Assembly (NCBI GenBank): GCA_018241745.1
Contig: JAFEDG010000150.1
Span: 46,073 to 110,072 of the forward strand
Reading direction: 5' to 3'
Length of the DNA: 64,000 bases
Origin: Pseudomonadota bacterium
Lineage (GTDB): Bacteria; Pseudomonadota; Gammaproteobacteria; Burkholderiales; Casimicrobiaceae
Shown here: piece after piece, positions 17,203-26,018 of the stretch
Layout of the letters: each line of letters opens with the position of its first letter
Numbering within the stretch: position 1 is the stretch's first letter
Notes under the pieces: model-generated
What the model was told of the DNA's origin: nothing
Database searches by the model: none
The model's input: the letters and a program-made list of their open reading frames with translations, nothing else
Program-made: the position numbers and the translations under genes

Positions 17203-18590
17203 CGGCGCTTCAGTGCATAGGCGCCGGCGCGATCCTCGACGTCCCAGCCCAGCGAGTGAATGACCCCCCGCAGGCGATCGGACTCCGCCCAGTCCTTGCG
17301 CCCGCGGGCGGCCAGCCGCTCGTCCGCCAGCAGCCGGACGTCGTCCGGGACGGTCTCGACCGGCGGCTGCCACGTCGCGAGCCCAAGGCCGAGCACCTCG
17401 TCGAACTTGAGCAGCGTCGCGCGCGTCACCGCCTTGTCCGGCAGATCGCCACGCAACACCTCCCATGCCACCGACAAGGCCCGCGGTACGTTGAGGTCAT
17501 CGCGCAGGAAGGTCGTGAACCGCTCCACGGCCCCGGCGTCGGGCACCCCGTCGACGTGCTGGCGCAACGCGTGGACGCCCATCCGCATCCGCTGCAGGCC
17601 CGTGGCCGCCGCGTCGAGCGCGTCCCACGTGAAGTTGAGCTGGCTGCGGTAATGCGTCGTCAGGCACAGGTACCGGAACGCCAGCGGGTCGTAGCCCTTC
17701 TCGACGAGCAGCGCGACGCGCAGGAAGCCGCCTGCCGACTTGGCCATCTTGGCGTCGTTCTGCAGCAGGAAATACCCGTGCATCCAGAAGTTCGCGAGCC
17801 GCGTGCCGACGCGCGCCTCGGTCTGCGCGATCTCGTTCGTATGGTGGATCGGGATGTGGTCCTCGCCGCCACAATGGATGTCGAAGTAGTCACCGAGGTA
17901 CTTCTGAGCCATCGCCGAGCATTCGATGTGCCAGCCGGGGAAGCCGCGCCCCCACGGCGAATCCCATTCCATCTGCCGCTGCTCGCCGGGCGGCGAGAAT
18001 TTCCACAGCGCAAAGTCGGTGGCGTGGTGCTTGTCACCGAGATCCACGCGAATGCCGGCTTCCAGGCCCTGCTTGTCCAACCGCGCGAGGTACCCGTAGT
18101 CGGGCTGCTTCGACGTGTCGAAATAGATGCCGTCCGCGGTGCGGTACGCGAACCCGTTCTTCTCGATGTCGGCGATGAACGCGATCTGCTCCGGGATGTG
18201 GTCGGTGGCGCGGCACAGCACGTCGGGGTCCAGGATGGCCAGTGCGTGCGCGTCGGCGACGAACGCGTCCGTATACGTCGCCGCGATCTCCCACGCGCTC
18301 TTGCCGGTACGCCGCGAGCCCTTCTCCATCTTGTCCTCGCCGCTGTCGGCATCCGACGTCAGGTGGCCGACGTCGGTGATGTTCATCACGTGCCGTACCG
18401 CGTAGCCGTCGAAGCGCAGCACCCGTTTCAGCACGTCCTCGAACAGGAACGTGCGGAAGTTGCCGATGTGCTGGTAGTCGTAGACCGTCGGGCCGCACGT
18501 GTACAGGCCCACCGGGCGGCCGGGATCGAGCGGCGCGAACGGTCGCAGCGAGCGGGTGTAGTTGTCGTACAGGGTCAGCGGCGGGGGCAT
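17199..18590 (-). CDS. cysS: Cysteine--tRNA ligase
   Basis: Charges tRNA-Cys, 463 aa, the usual bacterial length. The zinc-Cys and HIGH-type motif appear as YTCGPTVYDYQHIGNFRT, with other zinc ligands in GWHIECSAMA and CGGEDHIPIHHTNE. The KMSKS loop reads KMAKS. The anticodon-recognition end (GRKDWAESDRLRGVIHSLGW) is present. The ATG at 18590 has no strong ribosome binding site. The gene diverges from the arn operon and its stop overlaps the FAH-family gene. Confidence 0.96.
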   Translation of the reverse strand: MPPPLTLYDNYTRSLRPFAPLDPGRPVGLYTCGPTVYDYQHIGNFRTFLFEDVLKRVLRFDGYAVRHVMNITDVGHLTSDADSGEDKMEKGSRRTGKSAWEIAATYTDAFVADAHALAILDPDVLCRATDHIPEQIAFIADIEKNGFAYRTADGIYFDTSKQPDYGYLARLDKQGLEAGIRVDLGDKHHATDFALWKFSPPGEQRQMEWDSPWGRGFPGWHIECSAMAQKYLGDYFDIHCGGEDHIPIHHTNEIAQTEARVGTRLANFWMHGYFLLQNDAKMAKSAGGFLRVALLVEKGYDPLAFRYLCLTTHYRSQLNFTWDALDAAATGLQRMRMGVHALRQHVDGVPDAGAVERFTTFLRDDLNVPRALSVAWEVLRGDLPDKAVTRATLLKFDEVLGLGLATWQPPVETVPDDVRLLADERLAARGRKDWAESDRLRGVIHSLGWDVEDRAGAYALKRR

Positions 18591-18640
18591 GCGGGGTACG
18601 GCGTGCGGGCGGGCGCGGCGACGGTCGCGAAGCGCGCAAT

Positions 18641-18716
18641 GTTAACCGGTAACCGGCGAGCCGCCTGGCGCCAGGTTCCGATCCAGGCACGCCTGCCCCG
18701 GCCCGCACGCTAGAAT
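18641..18716. promoter_or_regulatory. Divergent cysS/arn control region with two palindromes
   Basis: The 156-base gap holds GTTAACCGGTAAC (18641-18653, an imperfect palindrome made of two AACCGG units) and the perfect 12-bp palindrome CCTGGCGCCAGG (18664-18675). TAGAAT at 18711-18716 is a good -10 for arnT but has no convincing -35, which suggests activator dependence. I do not see paired TTAA or GTTTA boxes of the PmrA or PhoP type. Confidence 0.35.
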
Positions 18717-18746
18717 CGCGCCTCGCCCGCCTCACCGACCTGCCCG

Positions 18747-20450
18747 TTGCAAATCCGCGAACCGCTCACCCGCACGCTGCCGCTGGCAGTGTGGATCGCG
18801 CTCGCGGCGTGCACGCTGTTCGTCTGGTTTGCCGCGCTCGACACCCGGACGCTGCAGAACCCGGACGAAGGACGCTACGCGGAGATCCCGCGCGAGATGG
18901 TCATTACCGGCGACTACCTGACGCCGCGCCTCAACGGCCTCAAGTACTTCGAGAAGCCGCCGCTCCAGTACTGGGCCACCGCGCTGGCGTACAAGGCGTT
19001 CGAGATCGACGAATGGACGGCCCGCCTCGCCGCCGCCAGCGGCGCGCTGATGGCCGCGATCGTCGTCGGCATCACGCTCGGTGTGCTGGCGACCCCGCTG
19101 GCCGGGGTTTACGGCTTCGTCGTGATGCTGAGTTGCGTGCTGTCCGTCGGGCTCGGGCATTTCAACACGCTCGACGCCTTCCTGACCGGCTGGCTCGCGT
19201 TGGTGCTGGGTGCGTTCCTGCGCGCGCAGCGCCCGGGGATCCCGCGACGCAACGAGCGCAACTGGATGCTGCTCGCCTATGCGGCGGCGGGCGCAGCGAC
19301 ACTGACCAAGGGTCCGGTCGCGATCGTGATCCCCGCCGCGTCGCTCGTCCTCTACACGCTGGCCACGCGCGACGTGTCGCCGTGGAAACGCCTGCACCTC
19401 GGCTGGGGCCTCGTCGTCTACCTCGTCGTGACGGCGCCGTGGTTCGTACTCGCGAGCCGCGCCAATCCGGAGTTCGCGGACTTCTTCTTCTTCCACGAGA
19501 ACGTCGACCGCTTCCTGACGACGGAGCATCGGCGCACGGGCGCGTGGTGGTATTTCGTCCCGATCTTCGGCTTCGGGCTGCTGCCGTGGCTGTTCATCTG
19601 GGTCGCGACGTTCTTCCGCAGCTGGCGCCAGAGTGCCCCGCTCGCGAACGGATTCGACTGGATGCGGTTCTGCTGGGTATGGTCGCTGTTCGTGTTCGTG
19701 TTCTTCTCGCTGTCCGGATCCAAGCTCCCGTCGTACATCTACCCGGAGTACCCGGCGATCGCGATGCTGCTGGGCTTCGAGCTGCATCGCGCGTCGCGGC
19801 GCCTGCTGTGGTGGACGACGGCGATCCACACCGCGGGTGCGGCGGGGTTCCTGCTGTTCATGCTGTTCGGGTACGCGGCACTCATCCCGCACCTCGCGTC
19901 GCAGGACACGCCCGCCGCGCTGTTCGTGGCGTTCGGCAAGCCGCTCACGCTCGCAGGCGTCGTGTTCGTCGCCGGCTCGCTGGGCGCGCTTTGGTTCTTC
20001 AGAAGTGACGACGACCGGTCGCGCACGCTGGGCATCCTGTCGCTCGCGATGTGCGGCCTCGTGGGCTTCCAGCTCGCGTTCATCGGTCACGAAGCGTTTC
20101 GGTCCGTGCGTTCCGGCTATGAGCTGGTGCGGGACGCCCAGAACCAGCCCGGCGGCGCCTTCGACCGGAATGCCCCGGTGTTCCAGGTGGGCACCTACGA
20201 CCAGACGTTCCCGTACTATTTGCGCAAGACGACGACGATCGTCGAGTTTCGTGACGAGCTGGCGCTGGGCCTCGACGCGGAACCGGAAAAGGCGTATGCG
20301 ACGATTCGCCTGTGGATCCCGGCGTGGAAGGCGCTGCCGCAAGGGTATGCACTGATGCAACGCGAGACCTACGAATACCTGCTGAAGCTCGGCGTGCCGA
20401 TGCGCGTGATCGCGTCCGATCCGCGCCGCAGGCTCGTGGCAAGGCGCTAG
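18747..20450 (+). CDS. arnT: ArnT-like lipid A aminoarabinose transferase (GT39/GT-C)
   Basis: Inner-membrane glycosyltransferase of 567 aa that moves 4-amino-4-deoxy-L-arabinose from undecaprenyl phosphate to lipid A on the periplasmic side, giving polymyxin resistance. The first periplasmic loop after helix 1 contains NPDEGRYAEIPREM, the conserved acidic ArnT/PMT motif, followed by YFEKPPLQYW. About a dozen membrane helices follow, with a C-terminal periplasmic domain. The start is TTG at 18747; the next candidates fall inside the first helix. It is the first gene of a complete arn set. Confidence 0.9.
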   Translation: MQIREPLTRTLPLAVWIALAACTLFVWFAALDTRTLQNPDEGRYAEIPREMVITGDYLTPRLNGLKYFEKPPLQYWATALAYKAFEIDEWTARLAAASGALMAAIVVGITLGVLATPLAGVYGFVVMLSCVLSVGLGHFNTLDAFLTGWLALVLGAFLRAQRPGIPRRNERNWMLLAYAAAGAATLTKGPVAIVIPAASLVLYTLATRDVSPWKRLHLGWGLVVYLVVTAPWFVLASRANPEFADFFFFHENVDRFLTTEHRRTGAWWYFVPIFGFGLLPWLFIWVATFFRSWRQSAPLANGFDWMRFCWVWSLFVFVFFSLSGSKLPSYIYPEYPAIAMLLGFELHRASRRLLWWTTAIHTAGAAGFLLFMLFGYAALIPHLASQDTPAALFVAFGKPLTLAGVVFVAGSLGALWFFRSDDDRSRTLGILSLAMCGLVGFQLAFIGHEAFRSVRSGYELVRDAQNQPGGAFDRNAPVFQVGTYDQTFPYYLRKTTTIVEFRDELALGLDAEPEKAYATIRLWIPAWKALPQGYALMQRETYEYLLKLGVPMRVIASDPRRRLVARR

Positions 20451-20462
20451 CGGACGCGCGCG

Positions 20463-20840
20463 ATGATGACGCCCGCGGCCTTCGCGTTCCTGATCACCGG
20501 CGTACTGCTGAACGCCGCCGCCCAGCTGCTGCTGAAGGCCGGCACCAACATCGTGGGCGTCATCACGCTGACGCGGGACAACTGGTTCGCGACGTTGTGG
20601 CGGATGGCGACGACGCCGCCGTTCGTCGCCGGTGCCGGCATTTACGTCGTCAGCCTCGTGATCTGGATCATGGGGCTGTCGCGCGTGCCGGTGTCGATGG
20701 CCTATCCGTTGCTGTCGCTAGGCTACGTCGTGAACGCGATCGCCGCCTGGTACCTGTTCGGCGAGGCGGTGACGGCGACGCGGTGGCTCGGCATCGGCTT
20801 CATCATCGTGGGCGTCTGGCTGATCGCGAGGCCCGCATGA
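20463..20840 (+). CDS. Small DMT-family membrane protein, ArnE/ArnF-like flippase subunit
   Basis: A 125-aa protein with four membrane helices of the small multidrug/EamA fold. It includes LNAAAQLLLKAGTNIVG and SRVPVSMAYPLLSLGYVV, which match the ArnE/ArnF group that flips undecaprenyl-phosphate-aminoarabinose. Enterobacteria use two such proteins; only this one lies in the operon, so it may act as a homodimer or with another small protein such as the one at 31016. Its stop overlaps the arnB start (ATGA). Confidence 0.82.
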   Translation: MMTPAAFAFLITGVLLNAAAQLLLKAGTNIVGVITLTRDNWFATLWRMATTPPFVAGAGIYVVSLVIWIMGLSRVPVSMAYPLLSLGYVVNAIAAWYLFGEAVTATRWLGIGFIIVGVWLIARPA

Positions 20841-21991
20841 ACGCCGGGCCCGTGACGGGCGCGCCTTACCTCAAGTTCGCGGGCCCCGAGCTCGACGAGG
20901 CGACGATCCTCGGCGTCGCCGACGTGCTCCGATCCGGCCAGCTGACGAGCGGGCCGTGGGTCAAGCGCTTCGAAGCCGACCTGACGGCGTTCTGCGGCGG
21001 GCGCACGGTCCGCGTGCTGACGTCCGCGACGGCCGCCGTGGAGGTCGCATTGCAGGTGGCCGGCATCGGCCCCGGCGACGAGGTGATCACGCCCGCGCAG
21101 AGCTTCTTCACGACGATGAACATGATCGTGAAGGTCGGCGCGCGGCCGGTGTTCGTCGACTGCGACCTCGTCACGCGCAACGTGCCGCTTGCCGCGATCG
21201 AGGCGGCGGTGACGCCGCGCACGAAGGCCATCCTGCCGACGTACTGGCCCGGGTCGCTGCCGGACGTCGACGCGCTCTACGCGTTCGCCCGGGCGCGCGG
21301 CCTGCGCGTCATCGAGGATGCGGCGCTTGTCATGGGCTCGCGCTCCCGGACGCAGACGCTCGGCGCGGCCGGCGACCTCACGACGTTCAGCTTCCACCCG
21401 AACAAGAACATCACGACAATCGAGGGCGGCGCGCTCGTCGTCAACGACGCGGCGGAGGCCGCCCGCGTCGATGCGCTGCGCTTCCACGGCATCGTGCCGC
21501 TGCCGGACCGCACGCGCGACGTCGCCTTCCCCGGCGGCAAGTTCAACCTGCCCGACATCCAGGCGCGGATCGGGGTCGACCAGCTCGCGCGGCTGCCGGA
21601 GTTCCTGGCGCGGCGGCGGTCGCTGGTCGAGCATTACTTCGCGCATTTCCCGCGCGACACCGACGCGGTGCTGCCGCCGGCGCCGACGCCCGGCGACGGC
21701 CAGTCCTGGAACATGTTCTGCATCCTGCTGCCGCTTGCGCGGATGACGATCGACCGGAAGCAGTTCCGCGACGCGATGGAGGCGCGCGGCATCGGCACCG
21801 GCGTCTCGTACGAGGCCCTGCACCTGACGACGCTGGGGCGCTCGCTGGGTGGCCGCGACGGCCAGTTCCCGGTCAGCGAGCGCATCGCGCGCGAAACCGT
21901 TACATTGCCGCTGCACACGCGGATGACGCCCGCCGACGTCGAGCGCGTGTGCGCCGCGTGCGCTGACATCCTGCGCACGTCGCGTCGATGA
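20837..21991 (+). CDS. arnB: ArnB-like DegT/DnrJ/EryC1/StrS aminotransferase
   Basis: A PLP enzyme of 384 aa expected to transaminate UDP-4-keto-arabinose with glutamate. The PLP lysine is Lys190 in FSFHPNKNITTIEGG, as in ArnB. The loop that normally reads EDAAHA-x-G is EDAALVMGS here, with Leu replacing His, and the PGSLPDVDALY segment is also divergent. The role is inferred from the operon, whose other genes are all arn. The ATG at 20837 overlaps the preceding stop. Confidence 0.88.
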   Translation: MNAGPVTGAPYLKFAGPELDEATILGVADVLRSGQLTSGPWVKRFEADLTAFCGGRTVRVLTSATAAVEVALQVAGIGPGDEVITPAQSFFTTMNMIVKVGARPVFVDCDLVTRNVPLAAIEAAVTPRTKAILPTYWPGSLPDVDALYAFARARGLRVIEDAALVMGSRSRTQTLGAAGDLTTFSFHPNKNITTIEGGALVVNDAAEAARVDALRFHGIVPLPDRTRDVAFPGGKFNLPDIQARIGVDQLARLPEFLARRRSLVEHYFAHFPRDTDAVLPPAPTPGDGQSWNMFCILLPLARMTIDRKQFRDAMEARGIGTGVSYEALHLTTLGRSLGGRDGQFPVSERIARETVTLPLHTRMTPADVERVCAACADILRTSRR

Positions 21992-22046
21992 AGCCGTCAG
22001 CCCGCGGCGCCGTCCTGCCACGACGGCCGCCACGAAAGGGAATGCC

Positions 22047-23012
22047 GTGACCGCGCAACCGGTGCTGTCCGTCGTCATCCCGGTCTACAACGAGGAGGCC
22101 GGCCTGCCCGCGCTGTTCGCGCGGCTGTACCCGGCGCTCGACGCACTGCGCGTCCCCTACGAGGTGATTTTCGTCAACGACGGCAGCCGCGACCGCTCGG
22201 CCGCGCTGCTGAAGGCACAGTTCGAGGCGCGGCCGGACGTGACGCGCGTCGTGCTGTTCGCCGCCAACTACGGCCAGCACATGGCGATCGTCGCCGGCTT
22301 CGAGCACGTGCGCGGCGAACGCGTGGTGACGCTCGATGCGGACCTGCAGAACCCGCCCGAGGAGATCGGCAAGCTGCTCGCCGCGATGGACGGCGGCGCC
22401 GACTACGTCGGCGGCGTGCGCGCCGACCGCTCGGATGTCTGGTGGCGCAAGGTCGCGTCGCGGATGATGAACCGGCTGCGCGAGCGGATCACGCACATCG
22501 TGATGACGGATCAAGGGTGCATGCTGCGCGCGTACAGCCGCGAGATCGTCGACGCCGTGGCAGCGAGCCCCGAAGTCAGCACGTTCATCCCGGCACTCGC
22601 GTACACGTACGCGAACCGCCCGGTCGAGGTCGACGTGGCCCACGAGGAGCGCGCGGCGGGCGAATCGAAGTACTCGTTGTACAAGCTCGTGCGCCTCAAC
22701 TTCGACCTCGTCACCGGCTTCTCGCTCGTCCCGCTGCAATTGTTCTCGCTGCTTGGCATGCTGGTATCCGCGGGGTCCGTGCTGCTCTATGTGGTCGTCA
22801 TCGCCGAGCGCGCGGTCAAGGGCGACCTGCTGAACGGCGTGTCGGCGCTGTGGGACCGCGACATCCTCGAGTTCCTGCTGATCGGCCTCGTGCTGTTCGG
22901 CCTCGGGATCGTCGGCGAGTACGTCGGCCGCATCTACCAGCAGGTCCGCGAGCGCCCGCGCTACCGCATCCGCGCGGTACTCGAGCGCGACGGCGACCGC
23001 GACGCGCGCTGA
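22047..23012 (+). CDS. arnC: ArnC-like undecaprenyl-phosphate formamidoarabinose transferase (GT2)
   Basis: A membrane-bound GT2 of 321 aa. The N-terminal GT-A domain has VVIPVYNEEAGLP, FVNDGSRDRS and the DxD motif in TLDADLQNPPEE, then the ArnC-type TDQGCMLRAYSR. Two C-terminal membrane helices (residues about 235-300) end in GEYVGRIYQQVRERPRY, typical of polyprenyl-phosphate glycosyltransferases. The GTG at 22047 is the start, preceded by AAAGGGA; an ATG at 22042 meets a stop at once. Confidence 0.92.
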   Translation: MTAQPVLSVVIPVYNEEAGLPALFARLYPALDALRVPYEVIFVNDGSRDRSAALLKAQFEARPDVTRVVLFAANYGQHMAIVAGFEHVRGERVVTLDADLQNPPEEIGKLLAAMDGGADYVGGVRADRSDVWWRKVASRMMNRLRERITHIVMTDQGCMLRAYSREIVDAVAASPEVSTFIPALAYTYANRPVEVDVAHEERAAGESKYSLYKLVRLNFDLVTGFSLVPLQLFSLLGMLVSAGSVLLYVVVIAERAVKGDLLNGVSALWDRDILEFLLIGLVLFGLGIVGEYVGRIYQQVRERPRYRIRAVLERDGDRDAR

Positions 23013-23026
23013 GCGCGGGCGCTTCG

Positions 23027-23947
23027 ATGCCGGCGCGCGCCGTCGTCTTCGCATATCACAATGTCGGCGCCACGGCGCTGCGGACGCTCGTCGCGCACGG
23101 CGTCGACGTGGCGCTGGTCGTCACGCACGACGACAACCCGGCCGAGACGCTCTGGTTCGAACGCGTCGCGGACGTTGCCACGGCGCTGGGCGTGCCGTGG
23201 ATCACGCCGGCCGACCCCAATGCCCCGGACGTCGTCGCGCGCATCGCCGCGCTCGCGCCGGACTTCCTGTTCAGCTTCTACTACCGGCAGATGCTCGGGC
23301 CGGCGTTGCTGGCGACGGCACGCCGCGGCGCGCTGAACCTGCACGGCTCGTTGCTGCCGCGCTACCGCGGTCGCGTGCCCGTGAACTGGGCCGTGTTGCA
23401 CGGCGAGACCGAAACGGGCGTCACGCTGCACTACATGGACGTCAAGCCGGACGCCGGCGACATCGTGGCGCAGCGCGCGGTCCCGATCGGGCCCGACGAC
23501 ACGGCGAAGATCGTGTTCGACCGCGTCACCGCGGCGAGCGCCACGCTGCTCGACGACGTGCTGCCGGCGCTCGTCGCCGGCACGGCGCCGCGGCGGCGCA
23601 ACGACCTCGCGCAGGGCTCCTATTTCGGCGGCCGCAAGCCGGAGGACGGGCGCATCGACTTCACGCAGCCCGCAGCGGCGATCCACAACCTCGTCCGTGC
23701 CGTCGCACCGCCCTACCCCGGTGCCTTTACCGACGTCGCCGAACGGCGCGTGCGGATCCTCGCGACCGCGCGCGACGTCCCGGCCGAGGCGCGGGCGACG
23801 GCGCATGCGCCCGGGCTTTTCGGCGTCGGGGGTACGCTGTACATCGCCGGCGGCGACGGCGGCATGCTGCGCGTGCTGGCCGCCGACTGCGACGGGCTGC
23901 CGTTCGACGCGGCGGCGTGGGCCGCGGCGACGACACGCCGCGGCTGA
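23027..23947 (+). CDS. arnA: UDP-aminoarabinose formyltransferase (ArnA N-terminal domain as a separate protein)
   Basis: A 306-aa formyltransferase that uses 10-formyl-tetrahydrofolate. The catalytic triad of ArnA is intact: Asn104 and His106 in LNLHGSLLPRYRGR and Asp142 in VKPDAGDIVAQ. The C-terminal part is the usual OB-like domain. In E. coli this domain is fused to the decarboxylase; here it ends with its own stop and the decarboxylase follows 70 bases later with its own ATG. The split is therefore a real gene arrangement and not a single frameshift. Confidence 0.9.
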   Translation: MPARAVVFAYHNVGATALRTLVAHGVDVALVVTHDDNPAETLWFERVADVATALGVPWITPADPNAPDVVARIAALAPDFLFSFYYRQMLGPALLATARRGALNLHGSLLPRYRGRVPVNWAVLHGETETGVTLHYMDVKPDAGDIVAQRAVPIGPDDTAKIVFDRVTAASATLLDDVLPALVAGTAPRRRNDLAQGSYFGGRKPEDGRIDFTQPAAAIHNLVRAVAPPYPGAFTDVAERRVRILATARDVPAEARATAHAPGLFGVGGTLYIAGGDGGMLRVLAADCDGLPFDAAAWAAATTRRG

Positions 23948-23966
23948 AGGCGCCGCAGTCGCCCGT

Positions 23967-23972
23967 TACAAT
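23967..23972 (+). promoter_or_regulatory. Possible internal -10 box before the ArnA decarboxylase gene
   Basis: TACAAT lies 46 bases before the ATG at 24018 in an otherwise GC-rich gap. A matching -35 is weak (CTGAAG, 17 bases upstream). It could give extra transcription of the distal arn genes. Confidence 0.25.
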
Positions 23973-24017
23973 GGCGGCCTTCCACGTGTCGCGCGGGCCG
24001 CCCGTGCCCCGCTCTCC

Positions 24018-25061
24018 ATGAAACGCGTTCTCATTCTCGGCGTCAACGGCTTCATCGGCCATCACCTGTCGCGCGCGATCCTCAATCACACCGATTGGGA
24101 GATCCACGGCATGGACATCTCGGCCGACCGCATCGCGGACCTCGCCAGCGAGCCGCGCTTCCACTTCTTCGAAGGCGACATCACGATCAACCGGGAGTGG
24201 ATCGAGTACCACGTCAAGAAGTGCGACGTCGTCCTGCCGCTCGTCGCCATCGCCACGCCCGCGACGTATGTGCGCGCGCCGCTGCGCGTGTTCGAGCTCG
24301 ATTTCGAGGCCAACCTGCCGATCGTCCGCGCCGCGGTGCGCTACGGCAAGCGCCTGGTGTTCCCGTCGACGTCCGAGGTCTACGGCAAGTCGCGCGACGC
24401 GGAATTCGATCCCGACGCGAGCGACCTCGTGTATGGCCCGATCAACAAGCCGCGCTGGATCTACGCGTGCGCCAAGCAGCTGATGGACCGCGTGATCCAC
24501 GCGTACGGCATGGAGGAAGGCCTCGACTACACGCTGTTCCGTCCGTTCAACTGGATCGGCGCCGGCCTCGACTCGATCAACACGCCGAAGGAAGGCAGCT
24601 CGCGCGTCGTCACGCAGTTCCTCGGCCACATCGTGCGCGGCGAGCCGATCAAGCTCGTCGACGGCGGCACGCAGAAGCGCGCCTTCACGTACATCGATGA
24701 CGGCATCTCCGCGTTGCTCAGGATCATCGACAACCCGGGCGGCGTCGCCAGCGGCCAGATCTACAACGTCGGCAACCCGGCCAACAACTACTCGGTGCGC
24801 GAGCTCGCGACGATGATGCTCGCCACCGCCGCCCGCTATCCCGAGTACCGCGACAGCGCGGCCAACGTGCAGCTCGTCGACACGACGTCGGACGCCTACT
24901 ACGGCAGCGGCTACCAGGACGTGCAGAACCGCGTGCCCAGGATCACCAACACGATGGCGGACCTGGGGTGGGCCCCGCAGGTGGCGATGGACGATGCGCT
25001 GACGCGGATCTTCGACGCCTATCGCGGCCAGGTGGCGACCGCGCGCGCGCTGGTGGATTGA
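24018..25061 (+). CDS. arnA: UDP-glucuronate decarboxylase (ArnA C-terminal domain as a separate protein)
   Basis: A 347-aa short-chain dehydrogenase-type enzyme that oxidises and decarboxylates UDP-glucuronate to UDP-4-keto-arabinose. The NAD-binding motif is GVNGFIGHHL. SER-type catalytic residues sit in FPSTSEVYGK, the Tyr-x3-Lys pair in WIYACAKQLMD, and the ArnA-specific Arg in TQKRAFTYIDD. The fold and length match ArnA residues about 310-660. Its stop overlaps the TTG start of arnD. Confidence 0.93.
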   Translation: MKRVLILGVNGFIGHHLSRAILNHTDWEIHGMDISADRIADLASEPRFHFFEGDITINREWIEYHVKKCDVVLPLVAIATPATYVRAPLRVFELDFEANLPIVRAAVRYGKRLVFPSTSEVYGKSRDAEFDPDASDLVYGPINKPRWIYACAKQLMDRVIHAYGMEEGLDYTLFRPFNWIGAGLDSINTPKEGSSRVVTQFLGHIVRGEPIKLVDGGTQKRAFTYIDDGISALLRIIDNPGGVASGQIYNVGNPANNYSVRELATMMLATAARYPEYRDSAANVQLVDTTSDAYYGSGYQDVQNRVPRITNTMADLGWAPQVAMDDALTRIFDAYRGQVATARALVD

Positions 25062-25987
25062 GCCTCCTCGCGCTCAAGGTCGACGTCGACACGTGGCGCG
25101 GCACGCGCGAGGGCGTGCCGCGGCTCGTCGAGCTGTTCCAGCGCCACGCGGCCGGCGCGACGTTCCTGTGGAGCGTGGGGCCGGACCACACGGGCCGCGC
25201 GATCAGGCGCGTATTCCGGCCGGGCTTCTTCGGCAAGGTCAAGCGGACCAGCGTTGTCTCGCACTACGGCGTGCGGACGCTGCTGAACGGCACCGTGCTG
25301 CCGGGCCCGGACATCGGCATGCGCGGCGCGCGGATCATGCGCGGCGTGCGCGACCTGGGCTTCGAGTGCGGCATTCACTGCTACGACCACGTCCGCTGGC
25401 AGGACGGCGTCGCTGGCGCCGATGCCGCGTGGACCAAGCGCGAGATGGCGCGCGCGTGCGACCGCTTCCACGAGATCTTCGGCGAAGCGGCGCGCACGCA
25501 CGGCGCGGCCGGCTGGCAGATGAACGCCGAGGCGCTGCGCCTCACGCAGCAGCTGGGCTTCGACTACTGCTCGGACGGCCGCGGCACCGGCGCCCACCTG
25601 CCTGTCTGGAACGCGGAGCTGATCCGCTGCCCTCAATTCCCGACGACGCTGCCGACGCTGGACGAGCTGATCGGCGTCGACGGCATCACGCCCGCCAACG
25701 TCGCGGGCGCGTTGCTCGCGCGCACCGCACAGACCGCTGGCGACCACGTATTCACGCTGCATGCCGAACTCGAGGGGATGAAGCTCGCGCCCGTCCTCGA
25801 GCAGTTGCTGATCGGCTGGAAGGCCCAGGGCTATCGTCTGGTGCCGGTACGCGCGCTGTATGAAGCCGTGGAGCCGATGGCCCTGCCTCGGTGCAACGTC
25901 GGCCCCGGAACGATTCCGGGCCGCACCGGCACGCTGCTCGTGCAGCACGGCGAGTTTCTCGCCGACCAGGATGCCCACGCGCGGTGA
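25058..25987 (+). CDS. arnD: ArnD-like deformylase of undecaprenyl-phosphate formamidoarabinose
   Basis: A polysaccharide-deacetylase-fold enzyme of 309 aa that removes the formyl group before flipping. Visible family features are LALKVDVDTWRGTREGVPRL with the first metal Asp, GATFLWSVGPDHTGRA, and GIHCYDHVRWQD with the metal His. The start is TTG at 25058, forming a TTGA overlap with the previous stop; no ATG or GTG lies nearby in frame. It is the last arn gene, and no terminator is seen before bcp. Confidence 0.92.
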   Translation: MSLLALKVDVDTWRGTREGVPRLVELFQRHAAGATFLWSVGPDHTGRAIRRVFRPGFFGKVKRTSVVSHYGVRTLLNGTVLPGPDIGMRGARIMRGVRDLGFECGIHCYDHVRWQDGVAGADAAWTKREMARACDRFHEIFGEAARTHGAAGWQMNAEALRLTQQLGFDYCSDGRGTGAHLPVWNAELIRCPQFPTTLPTLDELIGVDGITPANVAGALLARTAQTAGDHVFTLHAELEGMKLAPVLEQLLIGWKAQGYRLVPVRALYEAVEPMALPRCNVGPGTIPGRTGTLLVQHGEFLADQDAHAR

Positions 25988-26018
25988 GCGCGACCGTCCC
26001 CCCTCCAGGAGTCCCACG

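Noticed and set aside
18641..18653. PmrA or PhoP box controlling arn
   Set aside because: Only one TTAA is present and half-site spacing does not fit either box.
23027..25061. A frameshifted single arnA gene
   Set aside because: The two halves are separated by 70 bases with a stop, a new ATG and a possible -10, so they are two genes.
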